A DNA stretch of 64,000 nt from Mastigamoeba balamuthi (taxonomy: Eukaryota > Evosea > Mastigamoebida > Mastigamoebidae): contig CACRSC010000065.1 in NCBI GenBank assembly GCA_902651635.1, forward strand, positions 20,153 to 84,152. The letters are read 5' to 3'. Below the pieces are notes generated by a model. The model did no database searches and was not told the DNA's origin. It saw nothing but the letters and a program-made list of their open reading frames with translations. Made by a program: the position numbers and the translations under genes. Shown here piece after piece: positions 55,106 to 64,000 of this stretch; position 1 is the first letter of the stretch; each line of letters opens with the position of its first letter.

Positions 55106-58100
55106 ATGAGCAACGGAGGCGGGAGGCAGAAGCACGAGAGCGCGCTCGAGGCCCTGCGGAACGCGCGGGAGGGCCGCGGGTCGCGCGTGGCGCAGTACAC
55201 CGTGCGGGACGAGAGCATCACGGAGACGGTGAGCGACGAGCGCTACGCGGAGCTCGTCGACACGCGCAAGCGCAAGGGCGCCTTCGTCGTCGGCGACGAC
55301 ACGGGCGAGTACGACGACGACGGCGAGGAGGACGTCGTGGGCGACAGGGCCTTCTACGAGGCCGACGTGGCCGCCTCCGACGCCCGCCCGCGCAAGGTGC
55401 CGCTGGGCCTCCCCTCTCCCCTTTGGCCAGATATGGACCACCATTTTGAAGCCGATCTGATTCCCGGATCCAGTATCGGGAATCTCACGCTTGTCTTTCC
55501 TTTTCCCGCATTCTGAATTTTCAGTTACCGCAATTTCACTGCAATTTCAGCTCTGGTTCTGATTTCCCTTACGTGGGGAACCGCAGCGCTCCAAGATGAG
55601 CAGCAACCCGGAGAAGAAGCACCCCACCGTCGCACCGCGCGGGCGCCTGACAGAGCTCTTCTCGAGTGCGCCCCACTGTTCTGTCCCCGCTCCCTCTCGC
55701 GAATGCTGACGAGCCAGCAGAGCCCAAGGCGGCGCCCAAGACAGCAGCCCCCGCGGTGCTGTCGGCCGAGCGCAAGGCGGAGCCCTCGTCCGCCTCCCCC
55801 AAGGACTCGGACGACGCCCTGCTCGCCGAGCTCCTGAGCGACCCCCAGCCCGTCTCGAGCCCTCCGCGCCCCAGGGCCTCTGCCCCGCAGCCCAAGCCCG
55901 AGCCCGAGCCTGAGCCCGACCTGCCCGAGCCCCTCCACTCGCAGCCGCAGCCACCGCAGCAGAAGCAGCAGGAGCCCACTGCACCCAGGCAGACGGTCGC
56001 TGCCCCTGCAGCAGCACAACCGGCAGCAGCGCCAGCCAAGGCGGAGGCGCAGGCGGCAGCAGAGCCCGAGAAGAGGAGGCTGTCCGAGGGCGGGCTGTGC
56101 GACGAGGACCTGCTGGCGCTCGACGTCGACGCGATCGCGGAGCAGGCGAGGCTCGAGCGCGAGGAGGCCGCGCAGCCCGTCGAGTCGCTGCGCGCCGCGG
56201 TGCCCGACGCGCCGCCGCTGGACGCTCGCGGCAACCTGCTGTTCTACTGGTTCGACGCGGCCGACGCTGTGGGCACCAGCCCCTCTGCCTCGGGCTCTGT
56301 CTACATGTTCGGCAAAGTCCGCCTGGCCGACAAGGTGTGCCCCTCCGAGGGGTGGGGTGGCTTGGCTTCCTTTGCCCGCGTGTCTGACCCGGTCCGCGCA
56401 GCGGTGCGTGAGCTGCTGCGTGGTCGTGCGGAACATACCGAGGGTCGTGTACGCGGTGCCCAGGGCGACGGCGCTCGACGAGGCGGGCAACGACACGGGC
56501 GTGGCGCCGACGCTCGAGGACGTGTTCCACGAGATCGAGGATCTGCGCAAGCAGCACGGCATACAGTCGATCAAGGCCAAGCCCGTCTCGCGCAACTACG
56601 CGTTCGAGTGTCCGGGAGTCCCCATCGGCAACACCGAGATGCTCAAGATTGTCTACTCGGCCAAATGTGAGCATAGGCAGCGGCGGAGGCGGTGCTTTAC
56701 TCGCGTGCCTGACGGTTTCCCCACCCGCCAGACCCGGCGTTCCCGGCCGACTGCAGCGGGAGGACGTTTGTCAGGCTGTTTGGCACGCACACGAGCGCGC
56801 TGGAGAAGCTGATACTCAAGCGCGACCTCAAGGGCGCCGAGTGGCTCTACCTCCTCAAGCCCACCCTCGCCAACCCTCCCGCACGCGACTCTCTCCTTGC
56901 ACTGAGCATCGTGCGTCTCGTCTCACTGTCTCGCGCGTGCCGGGGGCCCTGCAGACCACGTGGTGCTCGTACGAGATCGAGGTCGACGACATGAAGAACA
57001 TCCTCAAGCCAGAGAACGTGCGCCCTGCCGCTGTTTGCGTTGCGCCCGGATGGACCCAACTCAGGACTCCGTCCCCACTCCCACCCCGTTGCAGCCACCG
57101 GCCAGCGTGCCGCTGACGCTGATGAGCGTGTCGACGAGGACGGTGATGAACCACGAGAAGAACGAGAACGAGGTGGCGGTGGTCAGCCTCGTCGTCGAGA
57201 GCGACGTGGACGTGGACGCGGGGACCAAGGGCCGCACGCACGCGCGCACGTTCGTCCGCGCGCTGGCCCGCACGCTGCCTGTGGGGTTCTCGCGGTGCCA
57301 GAGCGCGACGACGACGGCGTGTTCGAGCGAGAAGGCGCTGCTGGGGGAGGTGCTGCGCGCCATCAACGCGATCGACCCCGACGTGCTGCTGGGGCACAAC
57401 ATCCTCGGGTACGACCTGGACGTGTGGCTGCACCGCATGCGGGCGCTGGGGGAGACGCGGTGGTCGAAGCTGGGGCGCGTGCGGCAGTCACGCATGCCGA
57501 GGATGTCAAGCGACGCGGCGCTGGTGGCGGCGCTGCAGACGGCGGCGCAGGGGCGGCTTGTCTGCGACACGTACATCATGGCCAAGGAGCTCATCCGCAC
57601 GCAGAAGAACTACAAGCTCTCGGAGCTCGCGCGCACGCAGCTGCACGTAGTCAAGGCCGAGGTCGAGCCCGAGGACGTGCCGCGGTACTACGAGACGGCG
57701 CAGGGCCTGCGTGAGCTCGTGGAGGTGACCGAGGCGGACGCGAGGGTCGTGTCGGCGCTGGCGGACCGCGTCAAGATGCTGTCGCTCACCAAGCAGCTGA
57801 CGAACCTGGCGGGCAACCTCTGGCGCAGCTCGCTGACGGGCCACAGGGCCGAGCGCGTCGAGTACCTTCTCCTGCACGAGTTCACGCGCCAGAAGTTTGT
57901 GGTGCCCGACAAGCACTTCTCCAAGGAGGCCTTCTCTGTGAGCGCACCGCGCTGCCCATCGCTGCTTCCTACCGGGGACACCGTTCTGACAGCCAGTACA
58001 GAAGAAGAAGAAGGCGGCGTACAGCGGAGGGCTGGTGCTGTCGCCGCAGGTGGGGTTCTACGACAAGATTGTGGTGGTGCTCGACTTCAAGAGCCTGTAC

Positions 58101-60135
58101 CCCTCGCTGATCCAGGAGTACAATGTGTGCTTCACGACGGTCAAGCGCATCGCACGGCCCGAGGATGGCGGCTGGGAGGCCGTCGAGCCCGAGCCCGACG
58201 AGGCGGAGGGCATCCTCCCCAAGGTCGTGCGCTCGCTCGTCGACCAGCGCCGACGCGTTAAGGCCCGCATGGAGAGCGAGAAGGACGAGGGGACCAAATG
58301 TGCGTGTGGCCTCCCCACTCTGGTTCCCCGCGCTGTCCTCTGTCTCACACGATGGCGCGGACACAGCGGCGCTGAACATCAGGCAGAGCGCGCTGAAGCT
58401 GATCGCCAACAGCCTGTACGGCTGCCTGGGGTTCACGTTCTCGAGGTTCTACGCCAAGCCACTCGCGGAGCTCATCACCAAGAAGGGCCGAGAGACGCTG
58501 CAGCGGTCGATGGAGTTTGTCACCAACAGCGGCCTCCATGTATCTGCCCTCCCGCACGGCGCAGTGGGCTTGCCCGGGTCTAACGGCGCTCGCGGCTCGC
58601 GCGCAGGTGATCTACGGAGACACGGACAGTCTGATGGTGAACACGGGTCTGGACAGCGTCGACGATGCGAGGAAGGAGGCGCGCACGGTGCTGACGCAGA
58701 TCAACTCGCACTACAAGTCGATGGAGATCGACATCGACAACGTGTTCCGGCGCATGCTGCTTCTCAAGAAGAAGAAGTACGCGGCGCTCGAGGCCGTCTC
58801 TGGCCAGCGCCAGATGAAGGGCCTCGACCTCGTGCGCCGCGACTGGTGCGACGTCTCCAAGGAGGCCGGGCAGTTCGTCATCGACCAGATCCTCTCGAGC
58901 GCCCCGCGCGACGACGTGGCCACGGCGATCTACCAGTACCTGCGCGACCTGAGCGCCTCTGTGCGCGCAGGGCGCATCGAGCTGGCCAAGTTCGCCATCA
59001 CCAAGAGCCTCGCCAAGGACCCCGACGCCTACGACGACGGCAAGCAGCAGCATGTGCAGGCGGCCAAGCGCCTCAAGGCTCTCGGCAAGAAGGTCCGCGC
59101 GGGCGACTTCATTTCGTACGTCGTCATCAAGGGCGACTCGTCGGTGCTGGCCGACAGGAGCTACCCGATCGAGGCCGTGCAGCGCGACCGCACCCTACAG
59201 ATCGACTACGAGTGGTACCTCGAGCAGCAGGTGCACCAGCCCGTGTTCCGCCTCTGCAGGCCCATCGAGGAGATCCAGCCGACGCTGATGGCCGAGTGCC
59301 TCGGGCTCGACCCCGCCAAGTTCGCCGTAGCGGCGACGCAGGGCCATGGCGGGGCCGACGGCGACGGCGACGCGTTCGGGGGCAACCTGGACCTCGACAA
59401 CTGCGACGTGCACTCGATACACGAGCAGCTGCTCTCGGCCTGCGAGTCGCTGCTCATCTCGTGCCCCAACGACAAGTGCGCCGCCAACCCCGCCTTCGTC
59501 TTCCTCGGCGTCTCGGGCATCGCCGTGGGCACGCCTCTGCCGCGTACGTATCGCTCTGCTCTGTTCTTCGACTGACGAGGTTGATGACCCGTGTTATGTG
59601 CGTCGGGCACCGCAGAGGAGAGGCTGACGTGCCCCAACTGCAAGCTGCCGCTGAACGCCGCGGCGGTGGGGAACCAGTGCGTGCTGCACCTGAGGTCGCT
59701 GGTGGCGAGGCACCACGCGGCGCTGATGGAGTGCCAGTCGCCACACTGCCACAGGACGACGCGGCAGCTGGTCGGCAAGCTGCGCGACCACACGCTCGTG
59801 TGCCCCGTGCCCGGCTGCAAGAGCGAGGTTACACTGTTCATGACGCAGTCTGTCGTCTACTACAACATGCTGCACGTGCTCTCGCTCTTCGACCCGCACC
59901 AGAGCCTCTTCCGTCGCGCCTCTTCGTTCGACAGTGCGTCCGAGCCCGCAGCCGCTGCTGCCCACTGTTGTCTGACTTTTTGGTACTCGCAGAGCCCTCG
60001 GTGCTCCTGACGCAGCAGCAGGCGCTTTTCCTGCGGGCCGTGGCGAGGCGGGTGGAGGAGTTCCTCGAGATGAGCGAGTACCACTTTGTGGACACGAGCC
60101 TCCTTATCGCAGGGCCGCCGGCGCAGGCCAACTGA
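55106..60135 (+). CDS. POLA1: DNA polymerase alpha catalytic subunit
   Basis: Extends RNA primers in the polymerase alpha-primase complex at replication origins and on the lagging strand. More than ten exons; the first are 55106-55396, 55587-55665, 55721-56334 and 56402-56666. Family features in order: N-terminal [73 protein letters not shown], motif [18 protein letters not shown], motif [21 protein letters not shown], motif [23 protein letters not shown], and the C-terminal zinc modules (CPNDKC...CPNCKLP; CQSPHC...CPVPGC) that bind subunit B. Ends [19 protein letters not shown]. The intron before [10 protein letters not shown] can start at CCC|GCACGC or at ATC|GTGCGT. No AATATC word is seen close upstream. 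Confidence 0.96.
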
Positions 60136-61474
60136 GTTCATTCGTGTGTAGGGCAGAAAAACCGAGAAATCGCATCGCCTCTTCATTCATTTGGTATCAA
60201 TTCGCTATTGAGGGGCAGAATGCCGCTGCCCGGGTAGAAATACCACTGCATGAGACCCCACCCTCCTATTTCAACTTCCTTCCTTTTGGCACAACCTGTG
60301 GAAACAAAAACCACTTTTCTGTTCTATCGTGTGCGAGTTTTCTTTTTTCTCTTCGACTTTTGACTTGGAGAAAAAATCTGATTGAACCCGTTCTCAGCAG
60401 ACGCACGACACGCCCGGCAGGCACCGAGCGCCGACGGGCACGCGCAGCATCCCCCAGGGCCAGGCCGCGCGGAGGCGACGGGTTCTTTCTGGCCCCACCG
60501 CGGCAACCGCTGCCCGCGGGACAAAACGGACAAAAGTCCGATCGTCTTCAGCTACTCGAACATCTCGGACCTCTCCAGACACGCACGCCCTCGATGCCTC
60601 TCGAGCAACTCGAGCCGCTTCTGCTTGATCAGCCGCACCTGCCCGTAGCCTCTCGAGTGGTTCTTGGCGCCCTCGGGCGTTTTTCCACAAGCTACAAGCT
60701 GAAGAAGGCAACACAGCGCACCGCGCCGCGCACAGAAAGTGTGCAGAAGGAGCACAGAAGAGGGCGGGGGGCCGCCGTTGCGCACCCAAGAGGGGTGCAG
60801 CATTGACGCGACAAGAACAAATGCACAATCACCAACCGACGAGCCCCAGGCGCCCTCCCGTCACGGACACGCGGGCTCCACACTGGGAATCGCAAGGCAC
60901 CGAGCGCAGGCGATACACGCCGCGGGGAGCGACAGAATTGCACAACTCCCCGCTGTCAGTGCCTCCGCGTGAGACTAGCGGGCGACAGAAACGCGCACAA
61001 CATACAACAGACAACATGCAACACCGAAGAACAAATGACTTTCGAAATCCGCGGAACTATCTCCCCCGATTCCCGCAGCGCGTGGCCCGGGAAGAAGAGC
61101 ACAGATACTCTCCGGGAGCAGCACGCTCTCCCAGCAGCGCTGATTGTGCTGCACTGGGAGCTTCTGTCTGCCAGCCTGTGGAGCTCTGTTGTCCAGGTTG
61201 TGTGTCCAAGGTTGCCGCAGTGGTATCCCCTGAGGCTCTTGGCAGCTCTCAGCGCTGGGTTTCCTCACTACACAGGATAATCTCGGGCCGGCACATGCTG
61301 CTGATGGGTCTTATTCCTGAGGACACACCAAGATGCGAGGGGATTGCCGCGTTTGCATCTGCAGAGAATGGCGAGGTGATCCAGAAGTGGGATCTGGGCA
61401 CTGGACTTGGGCTTCTGGGGCAGCCGATACTTCTCAGGTGTGGTCATTCTGACATCGCCTGGCACTCCTAGAGG
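60136..61474. other. Region downstream of polymerase alpha, no supported gene
   Basis: Holds the polymerase 3' flank, the second dispersed repeat copy (60395-60509) and open frames of low confidence. A plus-strand frame at 60803-61471 reads VVSPEALGSSQRWVSSLHRI near its end but is not recognised. Confidence 0.5.
60395..60509 (-). repeat. Dispersed repeat, copy 2 (inverted)
   Basis: Inverted match to 3640-3755, sharing GTCGCCTCCGCGCGGCCTGG and the flanking CGGTGGGGCCAGA and AGAACGGG. Copies are diverged by substitutions and small indels. Confidence 0.6.
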
Positions 61475-61529
61475 GCGAAATGCCGGTTAGTGTCAACTTG
61501 TGGACGATGGAGTCCTCGATCACCGTCCC

Positions 61530-61760
61530 CCAGCCCGACTCCATACCCAGTCCTCGGGCACGCTGCGCTGGTCCGGCTACGACTGGAAGGTCCGCGACAT
61601 GGCGGCCAAGACCTCGGGCCCGGGACCCATCTTCTTCGTGGCCTCCAACGTCAGGGTCGATGCCAACGGAGCCCTCGTGAATTGGCATTGCCAAGGAAGC
61701 ACGAGGAAGGACGAGAGGCCCGAGGAAGCCGCTGCTTCACAGCAGGCAGTGGCGGAGTAG
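61530..61760 (+). pseudogene. Fragment resembling the N-terminus of a GH16-type glycosidase
   Basis: The frame reads SGTLRWSGYDWKVRD...SGPGPIFFVASNVRVDANG, the pattern common at the start of bacterial-type GH16-like beta-glucanases (W-SGY-W-V-x, GPGPN-x-F/W, N-V-x-VD-x-G-L). It then ends within 40 residues in unrelated sequence, so only a small piece is present. It could be a lone exon whose partners lie elsewhere or a remnant. No signal peptide was found in frame. Confidence 0.45.
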
Positions 61761-61874
61761 CCTGTGAAAACCCTGTGGGGGCCGCTCTCAAGCACTGCAC
61801 CGAGAAGTATGGAAACGTTCCCATCATTTTATATCTCACCAGTATGCATCAACACAAAAATGGAGTCTAATGCA

Positions 61875-63030
61875 NCGAGAAACAAGATGTAATAAGACGA
61901 CGGATTTATTGCTCGAATAGCAAAGAACCGAACCAAACGCGCCGGGGATTCGTCCGGGGGGTCACCCAACCAACCAAAGGGTATCCTCCCATCGTTAGGA
62001 AGCGGGCTGGTAGGACGTAAGAACCGTCACTTGTGGCCAGCGTGTTGGATTCAGCGCGCGGCGCGGGTCATCTTTGAAAAGATATTCTGTGGTAGTATTC
62101 CGGCAACAATTGATCCCACTGCTATCCCTTCGCCAGTACACCATTGTTGGTCGGCTCGCCTTGGCCGCCGCTCTGTCGTGTCCCTGCGGTGAGCTGCCGC
62201 GCGGACAGCCTCACTTGTGGGGCAGCGCAGGCAGCTTCAGCTCCTCGTTGGCCGCGGCTTTGTGCTGCTGTCTCAGCTTGCTGTTCGATGCCATCCGTGC
62301 CACCGCCGCTGCCGTCCCCGTGAGTCCTGCAGCGCGGCTGTCCGGTGCCGGCGGTCCGTCCTTCCTCTCTATCTTGCGCGCAGCTGCTGGCGCTGCCACG
62401 GCCGCGCTCTCGGCGGCTGCCACGCGCTGCTCCAGCGCATGCGTCCTTGCCGCGAGGTCGCTGGTGGACCCGGATCTCTCGGACATCATCGGAAGCTTGT
62501 CGTCGTTGCTGCCGCTGCCTCCCTTGTCCTGCTGCCGCTTGGCTGCCGTCGGCGACCCGCCAGTGTGCTCCAGCGCCGCGACCTTCTGCTCCAGCGCTCG
62601 CAGGCGCGCCTGGAGAGCTTCTTGCTGCTGCGGCTGGTGCTGTCCCTGCGACCCCTTGGCCCGAGTGTCGTCCACAATTCCGTCCTCGTCGTCGTCTGCG
62701 TACCACTTCTTGCCCCTGCGGATCTGCTGGAGCGTGGCCCTGCGTCGTTGCGATCCGTGGTCGCGCGCTGCTCGCCGTCGCCCTCTGTCCGCTGCCCCAG
62801 CGTCGCGACGACGACCTCTCTGGCCTCGCGCGTCTTCGCGGCGGCGACAGTGTGACCGTCAGCGTGACCCTTCCACGCTGCTGAGACCTCTCCCGCGGCC
62901 TGTACAGCAGCGCGAGCACCGCGACGCCCTGCGTGGTCGCCAGCACGTCGCCGTACCCCAGGCCTCGACGCTGGCGTTCTCGGCCGCACGCAGCCCAGCA
63001 GCAGCATGTGCCGCTCGACCACGTCCGTAC
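61875..63030 (-). pseudogene. Truncated copy of the calpain-like gene 3' end (copy 3, inverted)
   Basis: On the minus strand, 63030-62211 match main-gene positions about 40345-41183 (HMLLLG, ATTQGVAVLALLYRP, coiled coil, LKLPALPHK), and 62210-61875 match the 3' flank of copy 2, including the AATAAA-type signal. Compared with the main gene it has an internal deletion after the CVR/GRVRP motif and several frame changes, and lacks the protease domain. An unknown base at 61874 marks the edge. It faces copy 2, making an inverted pair about 19 kb apart. Confidence 0.85.
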
Positions 63031-63376
63031 GCATCCTGTCGCGCATTCCGCGCTCGACAGCACCCTCAAGTGCTTGCCGTCCTGCGCGGCAGCAATGTTC
63101 CCCGAGAGATACCTGCGGTTACCGTGGCCTCCAACCGCCGCTGAGAGCCCTCATCGATCAGTCCCTGGGGGATCTGGCCGGGCCACAGGACGCACCTCCA
63201 TCAGCTTTGTATCTGCCCGAGAAAATGGAACAGGACCAAACAAGGGGCATTTCCTATCGCCAGGGAGCTTGCTTTGTTTGCGTGCATCGAGTCATGCTGC
63301 CCAACAGCCTCATTGTTACAAACGCAGTACGCTCTACACTTGTAGATATCTGCAACTGTAGACGGATCCTCTTCAT

Positions 63377-64000
63377 CTACCATCCACCGTGGAAGGGGAC
63401 GATCAGCACGGGGGCCTTCTCCATCTTGGCGAGCAGGCCCTCGGACTGGGGATTCATCGCCGTGGCGAAGACCTCCGACGGGGGAGAGCTCGCGGTCACG
63501 ACCGAGCCCAAGAGGCCCGCCGCCGCTAAGTGCGAGGACGCGAACTTCTTGAGCCTCCGGAAGACATCGTCCGCGGGGTCAAAGTACATGGCGACGCAGC
63601 CGGCGCCCGCCTCGGCCTGGACGCACTCGAGCAGCGTGTAGAACTCGGCCTCGTGGCCGGGCTCGCAGAAGGGGTTGGAGAGGGCGGCCACGGAGCACGT
63701 GCCGTCGCGGCTGTACATGGTCCCCATGGCCGACAGCAGCGTGTGCGCGTGGCGGTCCCACCAGTTGATGAACCCCGAGGGCGCCAGCCGCACCACCGTC
63801 GTCGCGTCGGCGCCCGCAACGATCCTGCCTGTGCTGTCGCGGACCACTGCACTCCCGAGTGTCAGCCACAGCACGGCTCAAGGGCGGGGGGCAGAGGCTG
63901 TGTGGCTCGCACCCTTGTAGGTCTCGGCCTTGGGGTGCCAGCAGAGGTCCAGGGCGCCCTGCTCGTCGTGCTGAGCACGGAGCCTACGGACGAGGTCCGC
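63377..64000 (-). CDS. Unrecognised protein, 3' part (continues beyond window)
   Basis: Two exons are likely. The window-edge exon (64000 to about 63915) reads LVRRLRAQHDEQGALDLCWH then PKAETYK, a GT donor follows, and the second exon (about 63850 to 63377) runs from AVVRDSTGRIVAGADATTVV through FINWWDRHAHTLLSAMGTMY and EFYTLLECVQAEAGAGCVAM to a stop after VLIVPFHGGW. It looks like a compact alpha/beta domain with a conserved-looking end, but I do not recognise it. The start lies outside the window. Confidence 0.55.

Noticed and set aside
60394-60828. Minus-strand frame containing RGYGQVRLIKQKRLELLERH
   Set aside because: It runs through the dispersed repeat and no family is recognised; insufficient to call a gene.

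Overview
This is nuclear DNA from a unicellular eukaryote. Most genes are split by short spliceosomal introns (about 45-250 nt), the coding DNA is GC-rich, there are polyadenylation signals and CAG/polyQ tracts, and the recognisable proteins are purely eukaryotic: Pescadillo, heat shock factor, VPS35L, Nup155 and the DNA polymerase alpha catalytic subunit. The lineage cannot be fixed from the sequence alone. A free-living phagotrophic protist fits, and an amoebozoan is one possibility, but that is inference. No intact virus-like element or retroelement was recognised.

Layout. 1-908: AT-rich, gene-free DNA starting with a G run and holding a palindromic patch. 909-1664 (-): an unrecognised Ser-rich protein. 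About 2000-3420: a 510-bp tandem array. 4000-6498 (-): Pescadillo. 6847-8235 (+): a bacterial-type poly(ADP-ribose) glycohydrolase (PARG). 8366-9706 (+): a PHD/winged-helix protein. 9865-13353 (+): a coiled-coil class III nucleotidyl cyclase. 13354-16172: a low-GC stretch with a decayed, possibly PiggyBac-like transposon. 16173-18110 (+): an unrecognised polyQ protein. 18606-20523 (+): heat shock factor. 20793-24086 and 24345-27665 (+): a tandem pair of secreted GH50-like glycoside hydrolases. 28022-29396 (+): a VTT/SNARE-associated membrane protein. 29648-32295 (+): an ankyrin-like repeat protein. 32487-41183 (+): a very large LCCL / novel-repeat / ankyrin / calpain-like protein. 41236-42081 (-): a virus-type MSV199/antirepressor-like gene. 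42265-43505 (+) and 61875-63030 (-): two broken copies of the calpain-gene 3' end. 45281-48982 (-): VPS35L. 49437-54182 (-): Nup155. 55106-60135 (+): DNA polymerase alpha. 61530-61690: a GH16-like fragment. 63377-64000 (-): the end of an unrecognised gene.

The genes do not form an operon or a pathway cluster. Housekeeping genes (ribosome biogenesis, nuclear pore, replication, endosomal recycling) sit beside signalling genes and lineage-specific secreted or repeat proteins. Two signals cut across genes. The first is a set of GC-AG introns whose donor reads GCACG, seen in at least three unrelated genes and proven by frame and homology. The second is an AATATC/GATATT hexamer lying roughly 25-100 bp upstream of most start codons, a candidate core promoter element. 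The 41-63 kb half also records recent rearrangement: two partial copies of the calpain gene 3' end, one of them joined to a piece of the VPS35L 3' end.
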